This document shows, piece by piece, positions 1-10,351 of a stretch of DNA of 64,000 bases. The notes below the pieces were generated by a model, which saw only the letters and a list, made by a program, of their open reading frames with translations, did not search any database and had not been told where the DNA came from. The DNA is from Psococerastis gibbosa (taxonomy: Eukaryota > Arthropoda > Insecta > Psocodea > Psocidae), in contig OZ020486.1 in assembly GCA_963971405.1 (NCBI GenBank), positions 5,704,001-5,768,000 of the forward strand, written 5' to 3'. The translations under genes were made by a program, and so were the position numbers. Position 1 is the first letter of the stretch. Every line of letters begins with the position of its first letter.

Positions 1-107
1 CGTCCATGCGACCTAGCCGCGTGCGACAGCCGTCGATTTTGGGCGGTTGGGAGGCCATTTTGGCGTTTGGCAAGCCTGGTGCTAGTTCTGATGCGCCCTT
101 TGGAAAG
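1..107 (+). CDS. Teneurin (Ten-m/Ten-a type), internal exon, partial
   Basis: This is the visible 3' part of a teneurin exon, open in the frame that starts at base 3. It ends with residues SDAPFGK at a donor site (AAG|GTAAGC, GT at 108-109), in phase 0. Joined to the next exon it reads [15 protein letters not shown], the join expected for teneurins just before the C-terminal module. Teneurins are very large single-pass type II membrane proteins with EGF repeats, NHL propeller and YD-repeat barrel outside the cell; they act in axon guidance and synaptic partner matching. Only the far C-terminal end lies here, and the rest is left of the window. I cannot tell the Ten-m from the Ten-a paralogue with this fragment. 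Confidence 0.7.
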
Positions 108-553
108 GTAAGCTGGTTTTTTTTTTATTTTGTTTTTTTTTGCTATCAGTCAAGGTCTAGCTGGTATTACAGAAGGGATGGTATGAAAAATATGTGACTT
201 AGATACGATATTACACTATATTATAGATTCGATTCTAGATTATATAAGATTAGATTATAATTAGATACGGTTTTTGTGAACCTTAATGCCCAATTCGGTC
301 GAAATCCATCGATTAGTTTGTAAGCAAACAAATAAATAATTACTTTTTGTTCTATTGCTAAACCAACTCGCGGAGTTAGGGCTATAAAGCCATCAGCAAT
401 AAATAATTCTACGAATTATGCCGTGAAGTATGCACTCAACTGGATATCTGACTGGTATTGTATTCCTCGATCTTGCGGATTAGCTACCAACTAGAATATG
501 CCGGACGCCGGTGTCCAAAAGAACAGTTGCTATTAATTTATTTTTGTCTTCAG

Positions 554-864
554 GGAATTCTCGTAACAAGGCTTCCGAACGGTATGGCCGTGCTAAACTC
601 GGTTCCCACCGCGAACGCCATCTACAAGGACGTGTTTACAAGTGTCTTCAACCGCAGCTTCCTGTTGGATCTGCGCTTCCTCGTCCACGGCGTGCAACAG
701 GACGCCTTCTACTTTGTCAAGCCGGATACGTGGCGGGCTTCGGACGATAGGGGGCAGTTGAAGCGGCTGGGCACGCAGGTCAACACGACGTTCCACGAGA
801 AGGACCAGGAGATGGCTGATATTAAGATACATAATTCTGGGGCTGGCACCATTATCAATCTTAG
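554..864 (+). CDS. Teneurin, penultimate coding exon
   Basis: This 311-base exon lies between an acceptor (TTTTTGTCTTCAG, ending at 553) and a donor (CTTAG|GTGAGT). It encodes [20 protein letters not shown], then a segment ending AGTIINLR. That is the conserved stretch between the YD-repeat barrel and the C-terminal Tox-GHH region of teneurins. It enters in phase 0 and leaves in phase 2. An open frame begins further left at 458, but the part before 554 is intron: it precedes the acceptor and has no teneurin similarity. Intron lengths are 446 and 413 bases. Confidence 0.88.
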
Positions 865-1277
865 GTGAGTCGTTAGCGTCCGAAAAAAGGAAATTCGGGG
901 AAAAAACTGGTCAGAACTGGATTGATGATGATGAATGGTAACCTTGAAAAATTAGTAGAAAGTATACAAGTGTTCCTCTACATTTTTTGAACATAGTATG
1001 TGGCCGTCACCGATTAGCCACAATAGTGGAACTTAGTTTGTACACAAAACGGATAGAATGGGTGTCGGCTCGAATGAGTTCATTAAGTGTTGGTTTTGTT
1101 CACATACTATATGTATCAAAATGTTGAGGACCACGTCTTTTTTCTACTTATGAACAACATATACACAATCGATATTTCCTGTGAAACTTCACTTTATGAA
1201 AAAAAAAAAAAAAACTGACGTGGTGGTGCCTATTTCTCTCTTAATGTAAGCTTACAGCGCTATTTTGATTCTTATAG

Positions 1278-1770
1278 GTATGGAACGACTCATGAAAAAG
1301 AAAAGAACCGTCTCCTCCACCACGCCAAGGGCCAGGCGTTACGGAAAGCCTGGCACCGCGAACGTGACCTGCTACGCCTAGGCTTCCCAGGCAGCATCGA
1401 TTGGTCACAGAGCGACAGTGAGGAGATTGTGAAACTAGGCTACAGCCTAGCCTATGACGGCGAGTACGTTCGCGACATCGAGCGCTACCCGGAACTCGCC
1501 GAAGACCCGTTCAACATTAGATTTATCAAAAAGGAAAACTACAAGGCGTCGCGAAAACGAAAAAGGCGGAGCATCGAAGGAGCACCGCCTTCTAGAGCGC
1601 CTCCCCGCCCCAAAGACGCTGCCCCCCCTATCAACAGGGTCGCCCTAACAGACAATACTCGGAACGTCCCCGTGGACTTTATAGCCACGAATTCTACGAC
1701 GCATGTCAAGCGCAAGTCTGCGATTCGAAAATGCAAAATATGGTGGCTCTCCTGGGAGGAGTCGTGCTGA
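1278..1770 (+). CDS. Teneurin, terminal coding exon with Tox-GHH/TCAP-like region
   Basis: The exon follows an acceptor at 1276-1277 and its first base completes the Arg codon split by the intron. It encodes YGTTHEKEKNRLLHHAKGQ, then KAWHRERD, GFPGSIDWSQ and a tail core with GYSLAYDGEYVRDIERYPEL. This is the GHH-type nuclease-fold domain at the teneurin C-terminus, and the tail core corresponds to the region known in vertebrates as teneurin C-terminal associated peptide (TCAP). Known: this module was recruited from polymorphic bacterial toxins. Inferred here: no toxic role. After FIKKEN the protein continues about 75 residues in a basic, proline-rich, low-complexity tail (RKRKRR, PPSRAPPRPK), then TGA at 1768-1770. 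That tail is longer than I would expect and is the least certain part. Confidence 0.9.
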
Positions 1771-1791
1771 ATTAATTAACCTTTTTATGGA

Positions 1792-1797
1792 AATAAA
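1792..1797 (+). terminator. Polyadenylation signal AATAAA of the teneurin gene
   Basis: A canonical AATAAA sits 22 bases after the teneurin stop codon and is followed by a T-rich stretch from about 1798. It supports the view that the terminal exon reads to 1770 and that the 3' UTR is very short. Confidence 0.6.
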
Positions 1798-3734
1798 TTT
1801 TTGTAATTTTTTATCATTGGTCGAGCGCTGCTGGGAGTGTGTCCCCTCCAGCCTCTGTCCCGGAAGCAAATCCTTGATGGTGCTCAGCAAGTGATTTAAT
1901 TAAATTTTGAGATGGACTGTTTTTAAATGTTTGGCACCCGACGTGCATGTTGAATTTAACCATAGATTGCTTATGAACGCCTAGAACGCCCCTAAAACGC
2001 CTTTGGTGCTAATGCCCATCTAAACGCCTCGCCTCTTGTAGTTTGCGCACGATGGACCATTTTGGCTTTAACTAGTTGATAAACATTCTAAGTGATAATT
2101 GCACATGATTAGGAATGTACGGTACAATACTATGGAATGGGCAAACCCTCGAATTGATGGTTCATAAACAGGTAGGCAAAGACCATGGCATCAACAGCTT
2201 TAGTCACGGGTTTTGAAATGGCCCATGCTCCTAGTTTGATGAGGTTTGCCTCCGTGCCGCATAAAGTGGCAAATAATAACTTGTGATTAGCTGGACATGA
2301 CATATTTCTGACTAAAACTGGAAGCATGGTAGGAATAATTTCCTCTTATGCCTAGCTTACAAGATGTCAAGGTTGGCGAGAATTGGGCAATCTAGGATTA
2401 AGTTTGAGTCAACGGCACTGGCGCGCGCGTTGTCTAGTCAAGATGAAAGGGCTAATTTTAAACTGTCTTTATTTGTGAATATTTTATTGTAAAAATGTTG
2501 GAACGAAATGCCATTTGATTTGCATAGCCGCGAGGTTGTTTCCCGAAGCGTTGAATTCTGAGAAACCTCCATTTGTGGACGGTGCTGGCCCATGATAGCC
2601 AAATTATAGCGCTTACCTGATCCGAAGTCATGGGCATAGCTTGAAGTAAGCCCCTTTCCCTAATTGTTCAATGACTATGAGACCCATGCCTCTATTGACT
2701 ATTAACACAGCAGATAATGTAAGTTCAATTAACCTTTTGTTAAATAATACTCAGCAGAATAAACCACAAGGCTTAAGTGCATAATACGATGCATCGTATG
2801 TATATATACGCAGAACCCCGAAATTAGAAAAAAAAAAACATCGGACGCATGTCCTGGGAAATCATTGGGACGCGTGGGGCCTTTTTGACTTGTATCGGTG
2901 GATTGAACTTTAAAATGAGAGACGCGCTAGTGAATTGCCATAGAAATGAAGGAGAATGAGACGGTTACGACATATTCTAACGCTTGAAAATAAAACCACC
3001 TACCGAATTGACTATATACTTCACTGGGCCTACTATGGCGATCAATTTAAATCTTAACCTGGTATTAAAAATGTAAAGAAGATAATTTAATAATAGAGAG
3101 TGTTATTCAAAAATGTTTGGTTTTGCATTTTTAACCCCGACAATAATTTAATACTAAACGCCATAATAGGTCCGCAGATGGTGTTTCGATAACCAACTTC
3201 TAACAGAATATTCCTGAAAAAGACAGTTTACCAGCTTAAGAAAGAAGTCCGTTCGGTTGCTGCCTTGTTATCGATAACGGTTTGGAATTTGTCAAAAAGG
3301 CGTTTAATTCCAATCATTAAAAAGGACTTTTTTCGTGGTCTTTACTATAAAAGGTCGGGACCCGCTCGTCGCTATTTTATTAATTACTGTTGATTGGTAA
3401 ATGTCTATGGCCTCAGAGGGAGGTCAAATGCTTTCGTCGGATTTGTGTAATCAATATTTGTTTCATTATCGTAAATCTGGGCTGACTATAGCGGATCATG
3501 CTGATAATTGGTTATGTTAAAAATCAAGTCAAAGTAGATTTGTTTACGAACTTGGATAAGTTGAGGCATTGATCACATAAACTAGAAGAAGTGTGTCTAG
3601 CTACTTCTTGTTAAATATATATACTATGTGGCCATTACTAACACCGTTTTACGGGGAAATACTGAAAACAGAATCAGTGAATTTGAAATGTGGATATAAA
3701 CAGGATACTGCGTATAGAGAGCTCGTGTCCCTTA
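1798..3734. other. Non-coding stretch between teneurin and the first LINE fragment
   Basis: I see no exon with splice signals and no recognisable protein on either strand. The only structured item is the short hairpin-repeat fragment at 3045-3130 (listed separately). The small open frames here (for example minus strand 2130-2327) have no recognisable motif. Confidence 0.5.
3045..3130. repeat. Fragment of palindromic MITE family (TGTAAA...TTTACA)
   Basis: The stretch runs from CTGGTATTAAAAATGTAAAG to a mirrored GCATTTTTAACCCC, with an inner piece close to the TAATGGAAAGTGCTATTCAA seen at 18090. Related copies lie at 17885-18190 and 25950-26035. Confidence 0.55.
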
Positions 3735-4100
3735 TGCCGAGGTCCTGAGGCGAATGGATACAGAAGCAGAGTTGCTGCCTTATATGCGCTTTCCTGAACT
3801 ACCTAGTTGATCTTTGTATTAAAATGTTAATTAATCACCGAGAAATCGTGTTGTTGCTGACTGTCATGAAGCTGAAACTACCATACTTCGGCCGAGTGAT
3901 GAGGAACAAAAAATATCGCTTTCTCCATGGGAAGGTAGAAGGACTTAGGTCTCACAGTAGAAGAACATCCTGATTGAAACACCTGAGGTAGGGGTTTGGC
4001 AAGAGCATGACTTCCATTTTCAGAGCAGCAATCTGCAATTTCCAAATTGCCATAATCATCGTCAATCTTCGCTCGAAGAGACATCATAAAAACAGAAAAT
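3735..4100 (+). mobile_element. Non-LTR retrotransposon 3' fragment, family A copy 1
   Basis: Conceptual translation in broken frames gives RMDTEAELLP, then LPYFGRVMRNKKYRF, RRTS, LKHLR and FGKSMTSIFRAAI. This is the C-terminal tail of a LINE endonuclease/reverse-transcriptase polyprotein. Stops and an unrelated stretch of about 85 bases at 3780-3865 show it is dead. Other copies are at 27400, 48885, 51860 (plus) and 58680 (minus). Confidence 0.75.
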
Positions 4101-5599
4101 CCTGCGCCTTCCACACCTGCGGCCAAACAGTGTTAGTGACGGCTGCAATTATTGTATCAAAATGCAGAGGAACATTTCTTGCAACTTATGGCATCTCATT
4201 GATGGCTCCACGTTCGATATTACCTGAGACCGGCTCATGGGGTTGCCGCGGTGTCTGATACACGCATTGGCTCACTCTATAGCTGCCGACTGGTAATCAA
4301 AGTGATCTGTAGGTCTGGCGTCTGGCAACACTCTATTGTAGGTGTTCTGAACATATCACAGACCGATGCATCTTGTATTCAGTAGTCAGTCCAGATGTCT
4401 TTGATAAGAATGATGAGTGTTGCAGTGTTGATTTTTGTCTGAATACTCCTCCCATCGAGGATGTACCGGTGTGTCAGGGATGTAACAGACTGGCAACATG
4501 GGAAAATAGAAAACTGTACCTAGGCTATGAACCTCTTTTGCATAAAAATCCAAAATGCAGCTTTTGAGACGTCACGTTGTTGTTCCAATTCGGTAACCGG
4601 ATATAGTTCTTTCTATAGAAAAGAGATTCATTGAATGAAACTTCATAACTTTGTATCTGTTTCATGTGCAGGCTATACACAAAGACGATTTTTGTCGCAA
4701 TGTCTCACCGCCAAGATATGTACATTTCAGGCGATGGCGTGACAATTGTCGTCTTACGGAGAATATCGTTTTGTGCAACAAGTCAGCAGTCTGTTACATC
4801 CCCGTGTGCCGCCTAACCTTGGTGCTGATCTACCTAAACTTGTCACTATTGTAAAAAAGAATCTATTATCCCTTTCTTCCCAATTATTTTGCCATCTTCC
4901 GAGCCGATTTACAGGGTGTTTTCCACTATTTTTGATTGCATGCTAGTGAGAACGATCGATCGTCGTCATTCCTATTCTGATTGTTCTAATAATGCTGTAA
5001 AACGCAGCGCACACACCAAAATGTCGGTAAAATCTAACACTCACACTCCTATTACCACGTGTCAATGGTAAGCACGGCTCAGTTTGCCCATTGTCGTTTG
5101 TAGTCAATGTGGGTTGACTTCGAGGACGTGCACCAGTTTACCAACGGCCAAAATTGATGCGAAAACAATGGCAATGATGACCGAAAATCATTGGGGGTTT
5201 TTGACTGGGCAGGGTTCAATGCTAATAGGGCTAACTTCCTTATAAGAAGCCCTTCAAAAAACAAAGAAGAAAAAAAACATTGATTGACGCGTGGTAACAT
5301 GTACCGTACGAGTCTAGTTTCTATTTTACCCATATTTAATGTGTATTGCGTCGTTAACCTCGTTTCCCACTGGTCAATTCTCGGCTATGGCCAAATTAGG
5401 CCAATAGATCATCTACGTGAAAGTTAGGGGCTGCTGTAGAAGATTAATCTGATCTAAAATCACTCCCAAAGAACTGATGTTCCTGGGTTTCTTCCTGGGT
5501 CCTTGAAATACCCCTTACATCTTTTCAATCGCGCTGACCCGAAAATTCCTTTTCTGAAAACTGGATCGAGCTGGCTTGCGGAATTATTCGATCGTAGTG
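4101..5599. other. Intergenic DNA with a small inverted repeat
   Basis: No gene is recognised. A 15-bp pair, GGATGTAACAGACTG at about 4477 and its complement CAGTCTGTTACATCC at about 4787, brackets roughly 300 bases that may be the core of a small DNA element. The right part holds a dispersed repeat at 5070-5170 (listed separately). Confidence 0.35.
5070..5170 (-). repeat. Dispersed repeat J, copy 1 (diverged)
   Basis: On the minus strand this reads like the unit at 51385-51500: a CCAATTGGC/AACTGG-type stretch, then a CTACAA block and CAATGGGCAAACTGAG. Other copies are at 26765-26875, 30365-30460 (minus) and 51385-51500. Confidence 0.4.
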
Positions 5600-5745
5600 T
5601 AAAACTGACACTTGGACAAACTTTCTTCTTCTTTCAGCTGTACCGCCTTTGATTGGCTTAGAGCTATAGACAACACCCCTCCAGTCATCTCTGTTTTGAA
5701 CGACGCCCCACCATCTCCCTCACTTCGTCTACGATGTCCGCATAG
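5600..5745 (-). mobile_element. RTE-like LINE 3' end, family B copy 3
   Basis: The minus strand translates to VQNRDDWRGVVYSSKPIKGG followed by a GAAGAAGAAAG tail. This matches the VQNREDWRGVVEQAKAHQGL end of the copy at 53340-53600. Only the last ~45 codons and the tail remain. Confidence 0.65.
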
Positions 5746-6339
5746 CTGCTCATATATCCCTATTCCGGCGTCTATCTGCGAGAGTACGGCCAAGTGAACA
5801 AGTTAAAAGAAAAAAGTTAACCGATAATTGACCATCTGGATACGACCTTAAGGTCTGCTGCTCGATGTTGCGTGTGCCCCGGAGCTTCGATGTGTCAGTC
5901 TTATGACCCTATATTCTATAAATTACTTTGATGTATTTATTTTGATCTAAATACCCGCGATTATTTTCGATAGAAATCGTCAATTCGTAATTGCTTCGCT
6001 GTTTTGAGCTTCTGGCCGAACGATTTAACTGACACCCCTTCCCTTCCCCCGATGATGTGGCAAGATTCAAGAAATCTGCATCCCCACGTGACCAGGCGTG
6101 ACGCAAGACGCTCAAAACAGCGGAGGTCTCCATAGACTGACGTGGCCTGGTCTTTCGCATTGCAGCATCAAGTGCGGAAGTCGTACTTGCTTCTGCATTC
6201 AGGTTCATGACTTAGAGACAGTCTGTAGGTACATTGCTGAACCAAACGGACACTATGAACTTCTGTACTAAGTGATGAAACTACTGTTCGTTCCCTATTA
6301 GATAAGTATGACGTCATGGCTGTCTCCTAGTCCTGTTGG

Positions 6340-6660
6340 TACTGTTGGATACAAGTGGCTAGAAGCCATTGGCATAGCTTGTGGAATCGCTGACTAGCTT
6401 GCAACCTTGCTGCTATGTTTATTGATCGCAATGACCTTGTGCTTGATAGGCACTGCAAAACCTGTCAGAATGGGCTACACCTTGGTAGTCTGATGGGCGT
6501 TGGTATAAAGTACGTGAGGCCGCTGTTGATTGGCTACCCTACGGGGACAAATTACAGCGAACAAATAATATTCAGGTTCTAAAACAGCTAATGTAAAATG
6601 AAAGGTGTAACAATCAGAGGGGGCACAATGTGAAACCTCAGTTACAGTAGGATGTGATAA
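6340..6660 (+). repeat. Dispersed repeat K, copy 1
   Basis: The block AAAACCTGTCAGAATGGGCT, then GTCTGATGGG, recurs at 30060 and 35225 with the same order of flanking words (a GTAAGGC/GAGGCCG GTTG stretch and a GTGAAACCT AGTTACA stretch). It looks like a decayed interspersed element of unknown class. Confidence 0.45.
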
Positions 6661-7049
6661 AGAAAACCAAACCCGACCGATTTAGCCTAAAAGCAAGCCA
6701 TGGCTATCCAGCTACTAAAGCAGGGACTCCAGGTTCTTTGTTAGTTTGAGTGCCATTTTGAATGCCTTGAACCATGGCGTCATATTTTTCTATTATTAAT
6801 CTGGAGGTAAACCAACCAAATCAATGGCATTGTAGAATGCCAATTTATGCAGTTACAGCTGTTCTCTTTTGGTTGCATCAATGTACCATCTGTTTTGTAT
6901 AAGTTGTTTGTTTGGATCTCAACAAAAAGGATTGCCTTTATTGTGTCACTATAGTGAATGCAGACAGCAAAATGTAACTTTCATAGATGCCAAAGATAAA
7001 ATATATAGGCCTAAAAAATTATATCGATCTTTCATTTTGTATCCTGTTA

Positions 7050-7055
7050 TTTATT
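7050..7055 (-). terminator. Candidate polyadenylation signal for Mnt
   Basis: TTTATT on the plus strand is AATAAA on the minus strand, about 580 bases downstream of the Mnt stop codon. It is the nearest hexamer I found, but in AT-rich DNA the match is weak evidence. Confidence 0.25.
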
Positions 7056-7632
7056 AGTAGACTATTTAATTTTTTTTTTTAGAAAAAACGCTGCAACATG
7101 TGGTGTAGGTTTAATAAAAATCAAAAACGTCACTACATTATCATTGTTATTATTTTTTTCCGTGTATTCAAGGGTGGATTCAACGGAAAAAATTTAGGGG
7201 GAGGGGTGGGTCACAAGTTGTGTATCAGTTTAAAAGGTAACGTGTTTGTTGAAAAATTTACGGTACTTTCAATTAATTAAATTTTTTACCCCCGTAGATC
7301 CGCGCCATTCCATGTATTGCACATGGTCCGGTGTTAGCGGACTATGAAAAATGTGAAGTACCTAATTAATTGTTAGAATCTCTGCTAAGTTACCGGTATT
7401 GGATTTCCATCGGTAGGTAGTGCTTATCTCATGTTAGTATAATTCAGTCTAAATTAGAATGGAACTAATTACGAAATAAGCTTACAGTCAGAGGTACGTT
7501 TCCAGGCATAGCATACAAATGCTTATAAATGCGATCGGCTGTATTGTACGAGAAACTAGAGTGACAGCAATATGTCCAGATGATGATGTCGATTTGGTCG
7601 CAGGAGACTTGCCAGGGGAGCCGGACTTCCAT

Positions 7633-8574
7633 TTACTGCTTTCCTAACGGCTTGTGAATGAGATCAATTTGTGACCATCGGATGGAATGTGCTTGGAACG
7701 CTCCTCCCGTCATCGGAATGCCATACCCGATGGGACGAGGCGGAGGCTTTTGCAGAAGCTGTGGAGGACTCGCGGCCGAGCTTAACGATGATGAGCTGCG
7801 GCTGCTGTAGTGATGCATCAACTCCTCGGCGTCCGAGCCTTCTACAATCCGGTCCGTAGGTTTCTGCTCAAAGACTGCCCCCTCAGGTATAAGTATAAGA
7901 GTATCAAAATCTATATGGCCCCACTGGGTTGCCAGCTCCTTTTCGAAGGTCGCGTGCCTCTGTTGGAGAGCAATTTTTTCTCTAGTCAGTCTTTCTATCT
8001 CAAGTTCATAGTCTCGCTCCTTTCGTCTTAACATTTGTATATATTTGATGGCATTATGCAAAATTGTATGGTTGGGTGTCTTATTTCTATCTTCCGAAAT
8101 TGGTGGCAGTTGCTTCTTAACTAGTTCAAAACATTCGTTAAGGTGAGCGCGGCGGTCCTTCTCTAATTTGTTGTGAACTTCACGGGGACCAGGCCTGTAC
8201 CGGTTCCTGAAAAAAGTTTTTCCGTTCCAGCCTAAAGGTAATGTGCATTTTTCTCGTAAGCGGCTGACTAAACTGAATCTGCTGCGACTATCCGCATCGG
8301 CGAAGAACCCTGATCTCTGGCGGACTTCGAACTGGTCGTCATCGCCGCTCTCGACCCTAGCGTGGGACAGGTCTGCGGTGGCCTTCACCCAGCTGCTCGT
8401 GAGAGTCATCTTCAGGTGCGGCGAGGACGTCGCAACTGGTTCGGTCTTGGGATTCGCTGGAACCCCCGTCCCGCAGTCATCATCACGTGTATCGCAGCTG
8501 CCTTGTGCCTGGACGTCTTGCACCTCCACAAACTTGGCCGCCTCCAGGAGTGTGTGCAAGTTTATATTGTCCAT
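7633..8574 (-). CDS. Mnt: Mnt, Max-binding bHLH-zipper transcriptional repressor
   Basis: The frame encodes 313 residues from an ATG at 8572-8574, which has A at -3 and G at +4 and an in-frame TAG just upstream. Residues 6-17 (LHTLLEAAKFVE) match the Sin3-interaction helix of Mad/Mnt proteins. Residues ~131-186 form a bHLH with EVHNKLEKDRRAHLNECFEL; the His, Glu and Arg that contact the CACGTG E-box are present. A leucine-zipper-like coiled coil follows (YELEIERLTREKIALQQR). The rest is Ser/Pro-rich. Known role: dimerises with Max, recruits Sin3-HDAC and opposes Myc at E-boxes in the nucleus. The protein is shorter than vertebrate Mnt (over 500 residues). A good acceptor (CTTTTTTCAG, exon would start at 8206) lies inside the open frame just before NRYRPGPREVHN, so the ~20 residues before it (CTLPLGWNGKTFF) may be intron read through. 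Confidence 0.85.
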   Translation of the reverse strand: MDNINLHTLLEAAKFVEVQDVQAQGSCDTRDDDCGTGVPANPKTEPVATSSPHLKMTLTSSWVKATADLSHARVESGDDDQFEVRQRSGFFADADSRSRFSLVSRLREKCTLPLGWNGKTFFRNRYRPGPREVHNKLEKDRRAHLNECFELVKKQLPPISEDRNKTPNHTILHNAIKYIQMLRRKERDYELEIERLTREKIALQQRHATFEKELATQWGHIDFDTLILIPEGAVFEQKPTDRIVEGSDAEELMHHYSSRSSSSLSSAASPPQLLQKPPPRPIGYGIPMTGGAFQAHSIRWSQIDLIHKPLGKQ

Positions 8575-8580
8575 GTTCAC

Positions 8581-9009
8581 TGTACGCTAGGGGTAGATCA
8601 AACCTTGAGCCAGCAGCGGCGGTGCAAGGGTGTGATGCCGCATAACACTAAAAAATGAGATGAAGAGATTTTTTAGACTAAAATAGTAAAACTTGGGTAG
8701 GCGACAATTATTATTATTACAGTTTAAAGAGAACCGGTAAGGTACGAGTGAACCCGTATATGGCGTACATGCTTTCCAATTTTTCAATTAGTATATACAG
8801 CAGTAGCTAAGTTTGGATAGGTAGACCGTAGGGTAAAGCTACTTTTTTAAGGCACTACAATGTATAGGTACAATATTTATTTGTGTGATTAGAAACTATA
8901 TGGGGTCTTAACATAGAAAAAAAAATTAGTTGTCTGTAAGTCGGTATACGGACGATAGTTTAACGTGAAAACGTCTAAATTAACTTAATTAACAAAATTA
9001 ACTTAAATA
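8581..9009. other. Upstream flank of Mnt
   Basis: AT-rich sequence with no recognisable gene. It probably carries the Mnt 5' UTR and promoter, but I see no clear TATA or initiator. Confidence 0.3.
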
Positions 9010-9255
9010 ATATATGGCTGGAAAGAGAAAGAAATGTGGAAAAGCCCTTAAGTAGTTTGAATTTTTTATATAGATAATAACGCGGCCGAAAGAGGCCTAT
9101 TTTTGTTGAAAATCGTGCGCACCCCCTGACGTTTCACACCCCCAAAGTCAAACCTCTTGCTTGATCACGACAAATATAGCTTGGCCTCAAAGAGGGAGAA
9201 TAGACGAAGACATGGGTATATTATATTGTTCTGTGACATGGGTATAATTAAAATT
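9010..9255. repeat. Dispersed repeat L, first copy of a local pair
   Basis: A ~240-base block with the words AAAGAAATGTGGAAAAG, CCCCCTGACGTTTCACAC and GACATGGGTATA recurs at 9595-9860 with matching order and about 75-80% identity by eye. Confidence 0.6.
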
Positions 9256-9594
9256 CCACATCAGCCCAAAAAATTTGTTTTAAACCCGCCCATGCAATTC
9301 AAATGGGATTGCTGGAAATGCATCATTTTTTCTACGTATTTCGTGTTCCACTCGTGTTTAAGGGGTGAATTTGAAAATATTTATTTATACTCGTTTGAAA
9401 CCTTAATATACAATCTGCTTCTAATGAGGGAAATGAGACATTAAAAATTAGTTTCAGTAGGCCTAGAAAATTGTAGGCTGTGGAATTTTTTTACTCTATG
9501 CATGTAAATTCAAAAGTAGGCTACCCTTTGAACCTGTTTTCCGCCGAAACAGTGATGGCTTCACTGAGCCTGATCGAAGAGACGGATAGTAAAA
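9256..9594. other. Spacer between the two copies of repeat L
   Basis: The stretch contains GTAGGCTGTGGAATTTTTTTAC and CTATGCATG near 9470-9505, words that recur near 32770 at the head of the larger copy of repeat H. So L and H are probably parts of one longer element. Confidence 0.4.
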
Positions 9595-9860
9595 CTGAAT
9601 ATATGTCTGGAAAGAGTAAGAAAGGTGGAAAAGAACTAAAGTAGTTTGAAGTTTTCAAATTGATATTGTAACACCCCCAAAAACGCGGGCAAAAAATGCC
9701 TATTTTCGATTAAAATCGGCAAATTCGGGCGCACCTCCTGACGTTTCCACCCCCCAAAGTCGAACCACATGCCTTATCACAACAAATATAGCATTAGCAT
9801 GGCCTGAAAGAGGAAGAATATACGATGACATGGGCAGAATTTAAATTGAGATAGACTTTC
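9595..9860. repeat. Dispersed repeat L, second copy of a local pair
   Basis: It matches 9010-9255: AAGAAAGGTGGAAAAG, CCTCCTGACGTTTCCAC and ATGACATGGG in the same order. A diverged relative may also be present around 32925-33000. Confidence 0.6.
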
Positions 9861-10048
9861 TACATCTTCCCAAAAAACCAGCGTTCCCGACCCGCGTTAC
9901 CCATGAACATCACCATTTTCGTACACGCCCTAGTATTCCAGCCAGCGCTCATCGATTTATTAGACGTTGTCAGTTGTCACGTCAAAATAGATAGGCTATG
10001 CTAAGTAGGTACATACGCACAAAAAACTGGGATTGCAATTCTCTAAAT

Positions 10049-10351
10049 CAGGTGTTCCCAACCTGTGGTCCACAGACACACAGTATATCAGGAGGTCCAC
10101 GCGCCAAAGTAAGAAAATAAAACAGCTGAGTTATTGGAAATATGAAATTAAATAGGTACCGTACAGTCCGTACTAGTCTTGGCACTGAACTACAAAATCC
10201 AAGTTCCAACTGATACCAGTCCTAAACATTTAATCAAATATTGGCATGTAATTGTAGGCACAAAATGTCATCCTAGAGTTTGACGATTTTCCTGTTATGG
10301 TGGTCGGGGTGGTCCGGTCCACGGACAAAAGTTTGGGAACCCCTGCTCCTG
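10049..10351. mobile_element. Non-autonomous hAT-like element with 8-bp target duplication
   Basis: The element begins CAGGTGTTCCCAAC and ends GTTTGGGAACCCCTGCTCCTG, so its ends are imperfect inverted repeats of the CAG-GTTCCCAA type typical of hAT elements. Identical 8-bp flanks CTCTAAAT at 10041-10048 and 10352-10359 are the target-site duplication. It has no coding capacity. Confidence 0.75.

Larger units (their letters stand above)
5750..7632. other. Non-coding stretch downstream of Mnt
   Basis: I recognise no gene. An open frame on the minus strand at 5909-6208 has no recognisable motif and no splice context. Repeat K copy 1 lies at 6340-6660 (listed separately). The part nearest Mnt may include its 3' UTR. 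Confidence 0.4.

Noticed and set aside
458-868. 136-codon open frame read as a complete gene
   Set aside because: The part before 554 precedes a clear acceptor and has no similarity; only 554-864 is coding, as a teneurin exon.
1278-1770. A free-standing toxin gene from the GHH nuclease-like domain
   Set aside because: The domain is the normal C-terminal module of animal teneurins, joined by splicing to upstream teneurin exons.
5909-6208. 99-codon minus-strand frame as a small secreted or hypothetical protein
   Set aside because: No signal peptide, domain, splice context or codon bias is visible; length is compatible with chance.
7633-8574. Mnt as a processed retrocopy
   Set aside because: No poly(A) tail or target duplication was found near the ends, and an acceptor-like site inside the frame argues against a spliced template. 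It cannot be fully excluded.
8243-8658. Plus-strand open frames over 8.2-8.7 kb
   Set aside because: They are antisense shadows of the Mnt coding sequence.
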